A stretch of DNA of 53,437 nt from Bartonella vinsonii subsp. berkhoffii ATCC 51672 (GCF_902825225.1 NZ_CADEAK010000011.1:1-53437); one strand, 5' to 3'. Shown: positions 25,828 through 34,969, counted from the stretch's first letter. Program-made: numbers and translations. Notes: generated by a model not told the origin, from the sequence alone.

Positions 25828-25969
25828 GTTTTATATCCGTTTTATCTTCTTTACTCTCATCGGATCTCATTGGTGTTTTAGCATCTCTTTTAGGGTTAAT
25901 TCTTTAAATTTCATTGAAACTCTTCTCTTTTATTAATACGTGTTGTTGGTCATTTTTGAAGAAACAATA

Positions 25970-26001
25970 TCTCTGAAGCCGTATAAATGCGGCTTCAGAG
26001 A
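25970..26001. terminator. Strong stem-loop after the autotransporter stub
   Basis: A perfect 12-bp stem (tctctgaagccg, 25970-25981, with its complement at 25990-26001) and an 8-nt loop. No T-run follows on the plus strand, and only a weak T-rich stretch on the minus strand. It may be the retained terminator of the deleted autotransporter, or act for both strands. The rest of 25828-26144 holds nothing recognisable. Confidence 0.6.
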
Positions 26002-26144
26002 GGGGGATGGGAGAGAAGATGCAGTATTTCTATGCATCACTAGAAGGTGTTAAGCCATTCAGGTGTGATCTTTGCTTTAAGGATAAAGTTCGATTTTTTA
26101 CAGCTTATCGCTCTTTATAAGTAAAAAGGGTAATAAAATTTTGT

Positions 26145-27479
26145 TTATATACCCGTGGAAGAAAAACCATCAAACAAAAGGTCTTGTTTTGTGCGAAGTT
26201 GGGCAATCCACTGGTTTTTTCGAATGGCAGTGTTATGCAAAGTGATCAGTTCATTTTTTTTAATTTCTGCTGTCACTGTTGCTTTTTCCAAAAGACCACA
26301 AGGAATGGCGTAGTGAGCGTGCGCTTCTACACTGCTCATGATCCAAGCGCGATAACTATAAAGACCAATGAAATCTAACTGATCACCAGGATGCAAATCT
26401 TTCTTAGCAACAGCACACACTTCCGCTACTGGAGGGCTAAGCGATGCCATGTCTTTTTTGCCATAAAGCATTATGCGGGCGCAGGTTAGGGGAACTTCCA
26501 TTGCTGTTAAATGATAAGGGCGATGAAAAGTGAAATAAGGTCCTTGACCCATTTTTAAGTCTTCCATACGTTCGCGTAAACGTGGATGTGCTATTTCTGC
26601 AATCACGAAAACACCTGGAGCAATCCCTTGACCTATTGAATAGTCCACAACACCATATCTCTCTAAAAGACCCCCATCTTGTTTGGGAATAAGCACTTTG
26701 CTTAAATCTTGGAGTGCTGCTTGTGGACCATGCATTCCTGGGCAATCGGGGAGAAGTCCAGTTGCATTGGCAATGGCTGCCATTTCAACCATTGTTTTAG
26801 AACCATCAATAAATTCAACCAACATGCGCACATTCATATTGCGTTGCAAGGCTTCTTCCTCATAAGCATCCGGTGTGGCATCAAAGATAAGGGGATTGTT
26901 TTTTCCTTTACCAGCTGCAACAATTTTGTGTCCAAGAGCTGAAACAAATTCGATGAGTTCCATGCAAGAAGTGGGTTCATCACCGGCTCCAAGTGTATAA
27001 ATAAGACCTCTTTTTTCTGCTTCATGTTTTAGATAAGCACCAATCGTAACATCTGCTTCAACATTCATTGTGACAAGGTGTTTATTGTTTTCAAGGGCTT
27101 TAAAGCCAATTTCTGCACCAGCTTCAGGATAGCCTGTTGCATCAACCACAATGTCAATTTGTTCATGGCGCAAAACGAGATCAATATCATCTGTCGCTGC
27201 AATCAATCTTTTTTCAATTGTTTGCGTTAAGGCATGAGAATTTTCAACTTCACATGCATAGCCTTTTTCACCATAGGCTAACAGAGCGGCATCGAAAATA
27301 CGTGAGGGTGTTCGCGTGGCAACGGCTGCAACTGTTATGCCATCCATTTGCGAAACAGTTGAGAGTAAATCTGTACCCATTTCACCACAACCGATGAGCC
27401 CAATGCGGATGGGTGGGTGGTTTTCTGCACGCTGCTTCAAATCACGCGCTAAACCTGTGAGACTTACATTGCTTGCCAT
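26145..27479 (-). CDS. DRL-type 1-deoxyxylulose-5-phosphate reductoisomerase-like enzyme
   Basis: 444-aa oxidoreductase with an N-terminal NAD(P) Rossmann fold (IGLIGCGEMGTDLL at about residues 25-38, then VVDATGYPEAGAEIG), a homoserine-dehydrogenase-like middle and a C-terminal SAF-type domain (PPVAEVCAVAKKDLHPGDQLD). This layout matches the DRL family described from Brucella, which replaces DXR in making 2-C-methyl-D-erythritol 4-phosphate for isoprenoids in some Rhizobiales. The assignment comes from architecture and my memory of that family; a different oxidoreductase/SAF subfamily is possible. Monocistronic, with large gaps on both sides. Ribosome site weak (ATGAGAAAAAAT before ATG). Confidence 0.7.
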   Translation of the reverse strand: MASNVSLTGLARDLKQRAENHPPIRIGLIGCGEMGTDLLSTVSQMDGITVAAVATRTPSRIFDAALLAYGEKGYACEVENSHALTQTIEKRLIAATDDIDLVLRHEQIDIVVDATGYPEAGAEIGFKALENNKHLVTMNVEADVTIGAYLKHEAEKRGLIYTLGAGDEPTSCMELIEFVSALGHKIVAAGKGKNNPLIFDATPDAYEEEALQRNMNVRMLVEFIDGSKTMVEMAAIANATGLLPDCPGMHGPQAALQDLSKVLIPKQDGGLLERYGVVDYSIGQGIAPGVFVIAEIAHPRLRERMEDLKMGQGPYFTFHRPYHLTAMEVPLTCARIMLYGKKDMASLSPPVAEVCAVAKKDLHPGDQLDFIGLYSYRAWIMSSVEAHAHYAIPCGLLEKATVTAEIKKNELITLHNTAIRKNQWIAQLRTKQDLLFDGFSSTGI

Positions 27480-27645
27480 TATTTTTTCTCATTTGAAAAT
27501 TACCTTACGAAAAGAGTATTTTCTTATTCATAAAGTACTTTACTCTTTAAAAGAGTTCCTCTTTTATTCTTGATGCTCTAATCAATGAGTTTTATAAAAG
27601 CAAGAGGGTAGGGGTATTTTTATCAAATAAAACAGGAAGGGCGTT

Positions 27646-28125
27646 ATGCAGCAAAAAATAGCCGTACAAGATGTCGTTAATTTTATTGGAAAAGAAGTGG
27701 GAATATCTGAATGGCGCCTTGTTACGCAGGACATGATTAATCAATTTGCAGGCGCAACAGATGATCATCAATGGATACATGTGGATGAGGAAAGAGCTAA
27801 AAAAACCCCTTTTGGTGGCACGATAGCTCATGGTTTTTTAACATTATCGCTTTTATCTACATTAGCTTATCAGGCCCTTCCACAGTTGGAAGGGGCAACT
27901 ATGGGGATTAATTATGGTTTTGATAAAGTCCGCTTTATGAGCCCTGTGAAAACAGGTGCGCGGGTGCGTGCTCGTTTTGTTTTAAATAATGCTGAAATTC
28001 GTCCTTCTGGTCGGGTTGTTTTTCATTATGGCGTAACAGTGGAAGTTGAACAGTTAAAAAAGCCTGCTCTCACGGCTCAGTGGCTTATTGTTGCTATGGT
28101 TGGTGATAAATATACGAATTTCTAA
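27646..28125 (+). CDS. MaoC-like (R)-specific enoyl-CoA hydratase / dehydratase
   Basis: 159-aa single hot-dog-fold protein of the MaoC/NodN group. The catalytic Asp-His pair lies in the hydratase-2 motif ATDDHQWIHVDEERA, and the downstream PFGGTIAHGFLTLSLL stretch is typical of the family. It would hydrate a trans-2-enoyl-CoA or similar thioester in the cytoplasm; the chain length and pathway are unknown. Start ATG follows GGAAGG. Transcribed divergently from the DRL gene. Confidence 0.88.
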   Translation: MQQKIAVQDVVNFIGKEVGISEWRLVTQDMINQFAGATDDHQWIHVDEERAKKTPFGGTIAHGFLTLSLLSTLAYQALPQLEGATMGINYGFDKVRFMSPVKTGARVRARFVLNNAEIRPSGRVVFHYGVTVEVEQLKKPALTAQWLIVAMVGDKYTNF

Positions 28126-28296
28126 ATTCTTGTAATACTTTGTTTTTCTGAATTTTTGCGCTTTTTTCTTAAGAGAGCAGGCGGGCATAAGGCTTGTCAT
28201 GATAGAGTTTATGGCGAATAAAGCGCTTTTTGCATGTTACAAGCAGGGGTGGTGTGTGGATAAAAACTCTTGAAGAAAGGAGATCATGTGCTTCTT

Positions 28297-28590
28297 ATGA
28301 ACCACCTCACTCCACAAGCTTTCGCAACATTTAGAGCTGGTAAGTATCATAATGGTACACTTCCACAAGTATAAAGATGGAGATGCTTCATGGATTTTCC
28401 ATCATACTCTTTACGGATCGTGTCATGAGATGGTGGTGAGAACAACCAATGGTGATTTCTTAAAAAAGCACATGAATGCGCAGCACAATGGTGGTTTGGG
28501 CTTTGGAAAGCACGTGATCCATTAAACATCACTTTGCATGCGCAATCTTCATCAGTTCGTTATGATTGGGGTGCAAATTTGAAAATTGTT
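28297..28590 (+). pseudogene. Remnant of an unrecognised protein gene
   Basis: Three consecutive frames read like one protein: MNHLTPQAFATFRAGKYHNG (from ATG 28297 after an AAGGAGA), then HKYKDGDASWIFHHTLYG (frame 2, from about 28358), then AQWWFGLWKARDPLNITLH (from 28483), running on into RYDWGANLK before the convergent metI gene. The two frame changes and the loss of a proper end mark it as decayed. I do not recognise the family. Confidence 0.5.
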
Positions 28591-29250
28591 TTAGTGTTTT
28601 GTTTTATCAAGTTTTTGTACAATTTTATCAGAAGACCATTGGGTAATGACATTCAGAATGATCAAAAGGATGATAACACTTGTCATGATAGAGGTATTAT
28701 AACGCTGATAACCATAGCGGATTGCCATATCTCCTAAACCGCCTCCGCCAAGATATCCTGCAAGTGAAGTGGCTCCGATAAGAGAAATCATCATGACTGT
28801 AAAACCCGTGATCAGGCTAGAGAGCGCCTCAGGAATAAGAACATGCCTGATAATTTGAAGACGACTTGCTCCCATAGAACGAATAGCTTCAATGAGATCC
28901 TTTTCAACGGTTTTAAAAGAGAGTTCGGCCATTCGTGCATAAAAAGGAATAGCTGAAATGGTGAGTACAAAAATAACCGCAGGCATTCCGATACCTTTTC
29001 CTACAACCATGCGCGTAAGGGGGAGAAGGTAAAAGGCAAGAATAATAAAGGGAATAGCACGAATACTATCAATGATAATACTCAAAGGGCGATTGATGAG
29101 AGGTGAAGCAAAAATCCATCCACGTGCGGTTGTATAAAGGAGAAGACCAAGGGGAAGCCCTATCATCAGTGCCATCAAAGAAGCACTTATTGTCATCAAG
29201 ATTGTATCAAAAACGGCTCTGAAAAGTTCATGGGAGAGAATATTAAACAT
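28591..29250 (-). CDS. metI: Methionine ABC transporter permease MetI
   Basis: 219-aa inner-membrane permease with about five membrane segments and the binding-protein-dependent transport signature in the stretch EAIRSMGASRLQIIRHVLIPEA (near residues 120-142), which contacts the ATPase. Overlaps the end of metN by 8 nt, so translation is probably coupled. With MetN and MetQ it imports D/L-methionine. Its 3' end runs into the decayed plus-strand gene remnant at 28297-28590. Confidence 0.93.
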   Translation of the reverse strand: MFNILSHELFRAVFDTILMTISASLMALMIGLPLGLLLYTTARGWIFASPLINRPLSIIIDSIRAIPFIILAFYLLPLTRMVVGKGIGMPAVIFVLTISAIPFYARMAELSFKTVEKDLIEAIRSMGASRLQIIRHVLIPEALSSLITGFTVMMISLIGATSLAGYLGGGGLGDMAIRYGYQRYNTSIMTSVIILLIILNVITQWSSDKIVQKLDKTKH

Positions 29251-30277
29251 AACCTAGAACCTCACAATATCGCGCTTTTTCAGTCAACCATTTCACGGCT
29301 TTTTCTGAAGCTTCTTTATTTTGGTTAGGAATAGCTAAGAATAAACGACCAATGGTTTCGCCTTGCACTGTATCAATGCCACCATGCAGAATACGTGCTC
29401 TTAAACCGATTGCATCCTCTAGTAAATGGAGGAAAGGTTGTTGGGCGATTTCACCTGCAATATTTATTTCAATGACAGCTTCTTGACCCATGGCTTTCAG
29501 ATTTTTTGCAAATTTTTCAGGAAGTTGTGGAGTAACAAGTTTGAGCATAGCAATGGTCGTCTCTTCTTGTGGTGATGTAAAAATATCTTTCACACGTCCT
29601 TCTTCCATAATACGTCCTTTATTGAGGACAACAACGCGATGGGCAATGGTGCGCACAACTTCCATTTCATGGGTAATGAGTACAATCGTAAGATTGAGGC
29701 GTTTGTTAATATCGGCGAGAAGTTCTAAAATGGATTGTGTTGTTTCAGGGTCAAGAGCAGAAGTTGCTTCATCTGATAACAATATTTTGGGATGAGCGGC
29801 TAGAGAACGTGCAATCCCAACACGTTGTTTTTGCCCCCCTGAAAGTTCTGCTGGATAACAGTGTTCTTTCCCACATAATCCTACCAATTCAATCAGTTCA
29901 AGGGCACGTTGATGGCGTTGTTTTTTGTTTATACCTGCTAATTTAAGGGGTAGGGCAATGTTATCAAGAATAGTTTGTGATGATAAAAGATTGAAATGTT
30001 GAAAAATCATGCCAATACGTTGACGGTAAGGGGCCCATTCGGTCTCTGACAAGTTTGAAACATTAATATCTTCAAAAAAAATTGATCCTGAATCAATTTT
30101 CTCTAACCCATTTAAACAACGAATAAGTGTGGATTTTCCAGCTCCGCTGCGTCCAATAATGCCAAGGATTTCTCCTGCATGGATATTGAGAGATAAATTA
30201 TCAATAGCTGGAATGCCAGCCGCTTTACTATAACAACGGCTGACGTTTTTTAAGGAAATCAGAGAGGGTTTTTCCAT
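29243..30277 (-). CDS. metN: Methionine ABC transporter ATP-binding protein MetN
   Basis: 344-aa ATPase. Walker A GRSGAGKST is at residues 42-50, the Q-loop in IFQHFNLL, signature LSGGQKQR, Walker B ILLSDEATSALDPETT, and H-loop THEM. The C-terminal ~80 residues form the NIL/ACT-type domain (AVIEINIAGEIAQQPFLH) that in E. coli MetN binds methionine and shuts down transport. Six nucleotides separate it from metQ. Length and domains match full-length MetN. Confidence 0.95.
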   Translation of the reverse strand: MEKPSLISLKNVSRCYSKAAGIPAIDNLSLNIHAGEILGIIGRSGAGKSTLIRCLNGLEKIDSGSIFFEDINVSNLSETEWAPYRQRIGMIFQHFNLLSSQTILDNIALPLKLAGINKKQRHQRALELIELVGLCGKEHCYPAELSGGQKQRVGIARSLAAHPKILLSDEATSALDPETTQSILELLADINKRLNLTIVLITHEMEVVRTIAHRVVVLNKGRIMEEGRVKDIFTSPQEETTIAMLKLVTPQLPEKFAKNLKAMGQEAVIEINIAGEIAQQPFLHLLEDAIGLRARILHGGIDTVQGETIGRLFLAIPNQNKEASEKAVKWLTEKARYCEVLGYV

Positions 30278-30283
30278 TTACAC

Positions 30284-31102
30284 TTACCAAGATGTTTGGG
30301 CAGCCGGTCCGAAAATTTCTTTGATTTTTGCACGGACAGGCTCACTATTATAAGCAGCAACTAATCTTTTGACCCATGGTTCATCTTTTTCGGCAGTCCG
30401 TACGACAATGATATTGTTATAAGGATTATTTTCTGCTTTTTCCCACGCGATCGCATCTTTTTGTAAGTTTAGTCCAGAGACCAAAGCCCAGTTTGTATTG
30501 ATAACCGCAATGTCAAAATCATTGAGTGCTCGTCCTAACATACCGGCATCTAATTCACGAATTTGCAAGTTTTTAGGGTTTTCAATAATATCAAGCGGAG
30601 ATGCAAGAATATCGTGAGGATCTTTTAACTGAATCAGACCTAAAGAATTGAGAAGAAGTAAGGCTCTTCCCCCATTTGATGGGTCATTAGGAATGCCAAC
30701 ATGAGCTCCCTCTTGAAGTTCTTTTAACTCTTTGATTTTGTGAGAATAGACACCAATTGGGGCAATAAATGTATATCCAACAATTGAAAGTTTATAACCA
30801 TGCTGTTCAATTTGATTTTTAAGATAAGGGGTATGTTGAAAAGCATTCGCATCAATATCCCCCGCATTGACAGCATCATTGGGGAGGGTGTAATCAGAAA
30901 AATAAACAAGTTTGATATTTAAACCTGCTTTTTTAGCTTGTTCAGCAGCAACTTTCCAAACAGTTGCTTCATGTCCTTCCATAACACCAAGTTTGATTTC
31001 TGATTTGTCTGCTGCCATGGAAAAGCAAGGAGATAAAAAGAGTGCAAAGAGAGAAAAGAGTAATTCAAGTGTGGTACTCCAAGATAATTTCTTTAATATC
31101 AT
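30284..31102 (-). CDS. metQ: Methionine-binding periplasmic protein MetQ
   Basis: 272-aa NlpA/MetQ-family binding protein: a signal sequence (hydrophobic LELLFSLFALFLSPCFSMAA) then IKLGVMEGHEATVWKVAAEQA, PLGVY-like APIGVYSHKIKEL and PNDPSNGGRALLLL, all family hallmarks. The cysteine in LSPC could be a lipobox, but proline at -1 is unusual, so a soluble form cut after SMA is also possible. First gene of metQ-metN-metI. I looked for a SAM riboswitch upstream and did not see one. Confidence 0.93.
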   Translation of the reverse strand: MILKKLSWSTTLELLFSLFALFLSPCFSMAADKSEIKLGVMEGHEATVWKVAAEQAKKAGLNIKLVYFSDYTLPNDAVNAGDIDANAFQHTPYLKNQIEQHGYKLSIVGYTFIAPIGVYSHKIKELKELQEGAHVGIPNDPSNGGRALLLLNSLGLIQLKDPHDILASPLDIIENPKNLQIRELDAGMLGRALNDFDIAVINTNWALVSGLNLQKDAIAWEKAENNPYNNIIVVRTAEKDEPWVKRLVAAYNSEPVRAKIKEIFGPAAQTSW

Positions 31103-31621
31103 GTGCTTTTGTCTTTCTTTTCCAAGAGATTTTTCTGAGGGAAGTTCAATAACCTCTGTATTATTTTAGAAGGACTTAAGAATATAAAAGCTTCATAGAA
31201 TATTCAATCATTTTTGTTCAAAAAAGACTATTATTTTTTTCTATATTGTAAGCATTCTTGCAAAATAACATTATTCGCTTAAAATATTTCTGCGCATTTC
31301 TGCAAAATTCAAGAAAAAATTATTATATCCTTATCATTTGTTTGGGGAACCAATAGCAATTTCAAAACTTCTTTAAGTGATGTGTGACTGAATCGTTAAG
31401 CGATCAGATGACGGTTTAGTCGTAAATTCATAAGGAAAATATTGCGCAATCAAGACAAGAGCCCGTGTACATAAAGTGGTAGAGGAAAAAGTTTAAGAAG
31501 GTTTTTCCCAAAATGAAGTGGATCTTTAAGGAGACAAAAAGTGACCACAATTTGACTGAAACACGGTACATTTTGCAAAGGTGAATATTTTGCCTTTCAT
31601 ATTCTGGAGAGGAAAAAAAGA
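31103..31621. other. Noncoding gap between divergent metQ and SH3 protein genes
   Basis: About 520 bp holding the promoters of two divergent genes. AT-rich; no coding frame, tRNA or clear riboswitch was recognised. Confidence 0.5.
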
Positions 31622-32248
31622 ATGTTAAAAAAGAATTTTTTATCAAATACAATCATTTTATTAGCTTTAAGTGGACTGGGGTCGGGAATGACTGTTTCTC
31701 GTGCGGATGCTGCTATGGTTAGTCGTGTAACAACGGATCATGTTATTTTACGCACAGGTCCAGCGATAACTTATAAAGCTATCGCAACTGTTCCAACGGG
31801 AGCAAAAGTGCAAGTGAATGGCTGTCTCTCCAATAAAGCTTGGTGTTCTCTTCGTTATAATGGAAGGATTGGTTGGGCGCCTGCACGTTTTGTCAATGTC
31901 AATAATGTTCCTTTGATTTCTTTGACAAAGACGCATGTAAAACCACATTCTATGATAAAAGCACAAAAGAAAAAAGTAAAGCAGACTGTTTCTAGATCTA
32001 AAACTCTTACGCTACCTCAGAAAATACGGAAAAATATGCAAGAATTATACAGAACAGATGTCATTATTGATTCCACAGGTGTTAAAAAAAGGGATGAACG
32101 AACAATTTTGAATCCATCACCAAAGGCACAGGGTGTATCGGTAAAGCACGTGAACGCGTATAATCCCTTTTTTCCAGATGACGTTAATTTCAAAAATTTT
32201 GAACGCAATGAAACGCGTTACCGGATTGTGACTTATCCTTCTCCATAA
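31622..32248 (+). CDS. Secreted bacterial SH3-domain protein
   Basis: 208 aa with a signal peptide (1 to about 31, ending SRADA-A) and one SH3_3/SH3b domain at about residues 34-93 (VILRTGPAITYKAIATVPTGAKV ... WCSLRYNGRIGWAPARFV). The rest is basic and low in complexity. Bacterial SH3 domains usually bind peptidoglycan or cell-wall peptides in the periplasm; the precise role here is unknown. Start follows GAGAGGAAAAAAAG. Ends at a terminator shared with the convergent asd gene. Confidence 0.85.
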   Translation: MLKKNFLSNTIILLALSGLGSGMTVSRADAAMVSRVTTDHVILRTGPAITYKAIATVPTGAKVQVNGCLSNKAWCSLRYNGRIGWAPARFVNVNNVPLISLTKTHVKPHSMIKAQKKKVKQTVSRSKTLTLPQKIRKNMQELYRTDVIIDSTGVKKRDERTILNPSPKAQGVSVKHVNAYNPFFPDDVNFKNFERNETRYRIVTYPSP

Positions 32249-32289
32249 AGAGAAAGAAAATCCATTGTTGGGATGACAGAAAAAGTACG

Positions 32290-32327
32290 GCAGCATAGAG
32301 CAAAAAAATGCTTTATGCTGCTTTTTT
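32290..32327. terminator. Bidirectional terminator between SH3 gene and asd
   Basis: A 12-bp stem (32290-32301 with 32310-32321, one G-T pair) and an 8-nt A-rich loop, followed by TTTTTT at 32322-32327. An A-rich stretch precedes it, so the hairpin can also terminate asd on the minus strand. It sits 4 nt from the asd stop. Confidence 0.9.
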
Positions 32328-32330
32328 GGT

Positions 32331-33362
32331 TTAGTTTGCGGATTTAGGTTTTATCAAATGACGAGAAATGAGTAATTCAGCAATTTGAATAGCATTCAAT
32401 GCTGCTCCCTTTCTGAGATTGTCAGCCACAACCCAGAAAGCTAAACCATTTTCAACGGTGATATCTTCACGAATACGGCTAATAAAGGTATCATCTTCAC
32501 CAGTGCTTTCATAGGGCGTTATATAGCCGCCATTTTCGTGCTTATCGATAACTTGGCAGCTAGGCGCTTCACGTAGAAGCTCTTGTGCTTCATGGGCGCT
32601 TAGTGGCTTTTCTAATTCAACATGAACAGCTTCCGCATGACCGATAAAGACAGGAACGCGAACAGCCGTTGCTGTTAGTTTAATCTTAGGATCAAGAATC
32701 TTCTTCGTTTCAGCCGTCATTTTCCATTCTTCTTTTGTATAACCATCTTCCATGAAAACATCGATATGGGGAATGACATTAAAGGCAATACGTTTGGTGA
32801 ATTTTTTTGATGTGATGGGATCGGCAACAAAAACGGCTCGTGATTGTTCGAAGAGTTCATCCATGCCTTTTTTACCAACTCCAGAAACCGATTGATAAGT
32901 GGATACAACAACACGTTTAATGGTTGCTGCTTCATGGAGAGGTTTTAAAGCTAAGACCAGCTGGATTGTTGAACAATTGGGGTTTGCTATAATATTACGC
33001 TTGGAAAATGCATCAATGGCTTCGGCATTTACTTCAGGCACAATCAAAGGGACATTGGTATCATAGCGCCAAGTGGAGGAATTGTCGATAACCACACATC
33101 CGGCTGCAGCAATTTTAGGGGCATATTCTTTGGAAATACTTCCCCCCGCAGACATCAGGCAAAGATCTGTATCAGAAAAATCATAAGTATCCAGTGCTTT
33201 TACTTTTAAAGTTTTGTCACCATAAGAGACATTTTGCCCTAATGAGCGTCGTGATGCCAAAGGAACGATTTCATAAGCAGGAAAACCACGCTCTTCTAGA
33301 ATTGTGAGCATTTCACGACCAACATTTCCTGTTGCGCCGACAATTGCAACTTTAAAACTCAT
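32331..33362 (-). CDS. asd: Aspartate-semialdehyde dehydrogenase
   Basis: 343-aa NADP-dependent enzyme of the lysine/threonine/methionine/diaminopimelate pathway. The nucleotide-binding GATGNVGREML is at residues 9-19. The active-site cysteine is C130 in NPNCSTIQ, and the catalytic His lies in the IGHAEAVHVE region. Full length for the bacterial type. Single gene ending at the bidirectional terminator shared with the SH3 gene. Confidence 0.96.
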   Translation of the reverse strand: MSFKVAIVGATGNVGREMLTILEERGFPAYEIVPLASRRSLGQNVSYGDKTLKVKALDTYDFSDTDLCLMSAGGSISKEYAPKIAAAGCVVIDNSSTWRYDTNVPLIVPEVNAEAIDAFSKRNIIANPNCSTIQLVLALKPLHEAATIKRVVVSTYQSVSGVGKKGMDELFEQSRAVFVADPITSKKFTKRIAFNVIPHIDVFMEDGYTKEEWKMTAETKKILDPKIKLTATAVRVPVFIGHAEAVHVELEKPLSAHEAQELLREAPSCQVIDKHENGGYITPYESTGEDDTFISRIREDITVENGLAFWVVADNLRKGAALNAIQIAELLISRHLIKPKSAN

Positions 33363-33818
33363 TTTCCATACTCCTGTCCCTCTCTATGCTTTTTTCCTTA
33401 AGCTAATCTCACGAGAGGGCGCGTTAGCTAAGGATCATTCATTTCATATTGATTTTCAAAAACCCATATTTTGTGCATACGCATCATGTGCGATAGCACA
33501 ATAAACCGGCTCGTTTTAAATACTATTGCCCTTTTGAATCTTCGAGAATTAAGAAAGTTTGAATATTTTATGCCAAGCTGTATGAATACCCCCTTGACAG
33601 CGCCTCACTCTAGTGAATTCTCTCTCTTCTGTCAATTATTTCCCTTAAGAAGTGTGGATGTTGTAACGGTTGGTTTATGTCTTGCGCCGGTGGAAGTTTT
33701 TCTCTTTCAGTTCATCATAAAATGTTCGTTCAAAGAGAGGTTCTTATGAGAGTGACGTTCCTGTTTTTGAGTCTCGTTTCCGCTTTAGAGTTTTCATTAT
33801 ATTGAAGGTGCTTTCACA
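33363..33818. other. Noncoding gap between asd and the XRE regulator
   Basis: About 455 bp. A 92-codon plus-strand frame at 33471 lacks a ribosome site and looks like chance. Nothing else recognised. Confidence 0.45.
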
Positions 33819-34178
33819 CTAATCAGAAACCAATCGCAGGATTGCTTTCTGTTTTTCCGGTTTAAGCACTCTGAAACCCTTTAAAAGCAAATATTCTGCT
33901 TTGCTTAATATTTTTTCATCATGGTCGTATGTGCTATCTTCTTCTTTTGTTGCGATATCTGCGTAAAAGAAGGAAATGGGAACCTCCAGTATATGAGCAA
34001 TGTCTTGTAAGCGTCCTGCGCCCACGCGGTTTAAACCTTTTTCATATTTTTGGATTTGTTGAAATGTTACACCTAAATGATTGCCTAATTGTTTTTGAGA
34101 AAGCCCCATGACGCTTCTTCTGAAGCGAATTTTTTTGCCTATAGAAATATCATTAAGACGTGGATTTTTCGTTCGCAC
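33819..34178 (-). CDS. XRE/Cro-type HTH regulator (Trp-like, downstream of a Brt-like RNA)
   Basis: 119-aa DNA-binding protein with a Cro/C1 helix-turn-helix at about residues 13-65: IGKKIRFRRSVMGLSQKQLG, then HLGVTFQQIQKYEKGLNRVGA, the motif common in Rhizobiales XRE regulators. I prefer the GTG start at 34178, because GGTGGGGGAT precedes it and the spacing to the HTH then matches relatives; ATG 34211 and a start at 34235 are in-frame alternatives but fall inside the structured RNA. In B. henselae such regulators follow Brt RNAs and have been linked to control of the adhesin badA. The same role here is inferred from layout. Confidence 0.8.
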   Translation of the reverse strand: MRTKNPRLNDISIGKKIRFRRSVMGLSQKQLGNHLGVTFQQIQKYEKGLNRVGAGRLQDIAHILEVPISFFYADIATKEEDSTYDHDEKILSKAEYLLLKGFRVLKPEKQKAILRLVSD

Positions 34179-34194
34179 TTTATCCCCCACCGGC

Positions 34195-34394
34195 TGCGAG
34201 CGCCCTCGCATTTGTATTCCGGGGTCTGGAAGCACTGAACTCGAATCAGCCTCTTGCTTTTAGTGCTAAGCGCACTTGGACATAACAAGAGTCCCCGGAA
34301 TCCCGGGACACCCGCAAAGCGGGTTCATTTTTATGTTCGAGTTTTTCAGGCTTCCAGACCCTATTGATCGCTGCGTATACGACCAAAAACCACT
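34195..34394 (-). ncRNA. Brt-like structured regulatory RNA
   Basis: A predicted transcript of about 200 nt begins downstream of a near-consensus minus-strand promoter. An outer stem pairs gggtctggaagc (34222-34233) with gcttccagaccc (34350-34361), extended inward by aactcgaa/ttcgagtt (34238-34245 with 34337-34344). Internal hairpins include acccgc-aaa-gcgggt, cccgg/ccggg and ctcttg/caagag. A final GC-rich hairpin tgcgag/ctcgca (34195-34210) sits just before the regulator's ribosome site. Size, structure and the following XRE gene match the Bartonella Brt-trp family known from B. henselae; identity should be tested by alignment. Confidence 0.72.
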
Positions 34395-34401
34395 GATTTA
34401 A

Positions 34402-34430
34402 TTCATAGGGTAATTTCCTTAGACCGTCAA
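34402..34430 (-). promoter_or_regulatory. Promoter of the Brt-like RNA
   Basis: On the minus strand TTGACG (34425-34430), exactly 17 nt, then TATGAA (34402-34407): close to sigma-70 consensus, predicting a start near 34394, at the 5' side of the outer stem. Confidence 0.7.
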
Positions 34431-34774
34431 TCAGAATTAAGACAAGTTTGCTTGTTGATCATTCTTAAATTGAAGTGCAATTGTTATAATACATTGCCTT
34501 GTTTTTTAGGACTTTTCCCAATTTCTTTTTATCGGGATAAAAAAAGAGAATCTTATTTTCGCGTTTAGAAGCAAAAAAATTGAGATAAGAAATTAATATG
34601 TTTCTTGTAAACTGTCTTAGAGCAAGTGTCACATTGGGAATTGGTAAAGAGAATGCTCAGCGTGTTATGGAATGATTTTTCTCAGACAAGCAAATATTAA
34701 AAACTGAAGAAAAGATATCGTGTTGATGGTAAAGTCATTGAGAGTTGCTACAGAAAAAATTGAATGAAGAGTGT
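34431..34774. other. Noncoding gap
   Basis: About 340 bp between the Brt-like promoter and the Trm112-like gene. No coding frame or hairpin recognised. Confidence 0.4.
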
Positions 34775-34969
34775 TTATTTATATGTTGCTTTTTCATGAT
34801 CCTGCAAAGGACGCGCTTCTGAGGCAATCATAATGGGAATGCCGTCACGAATAGGATAGGCAAGATTTGCTTTGCGTGAAATTAATTCTTGTGTTTCTCG
34901 GTTCAAAGAGAGGGTGCCCCCAGTGATTGGGCAGACCAATAATTCAAGCATTTTAGGGTCAGTGGTCAT
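34775..34969 (-). CDS. Trm112/UPF0434-family small protein
   Basis: 64-aa protein with the family core [16 protein letters not shown] and [17 protein letters not shown]. Eukaryotic and archaeal Trm112 activates methyltransferases; the bacterial YcaR/UPF0434 form is uncharacterised and here keeps only one cysteine, so zinc binding is doubtful. Lies 21 nt after the LON-domain gene and is probably co-transcribed with it. Confidence 0.88.
   Translation of the reverse strand: MTTDPKMLELLVCPITGGTLSLNRETQELISRKANLAYPIRDGIPIMIASEARPLQDHEKATYK

Noticed and set aside
31103-31400. SAM riboswitch before metQ
   Set aside because: I looked for the SAM-II/SAM-V conserved blocks on the minus strand and did not find them.
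33471-33749. 92-codon plus-strand frame between asd and the XRE gene
   Set aside because: No ribosome site or family resemblance; likely chance.
34222-34361. Insertion element suggested by inverted 12-bp ends
   Set aside because: Only 140 bp with no transposase, no target duplication, and internal hairpins plus a promoter that fit a structured RNA better.
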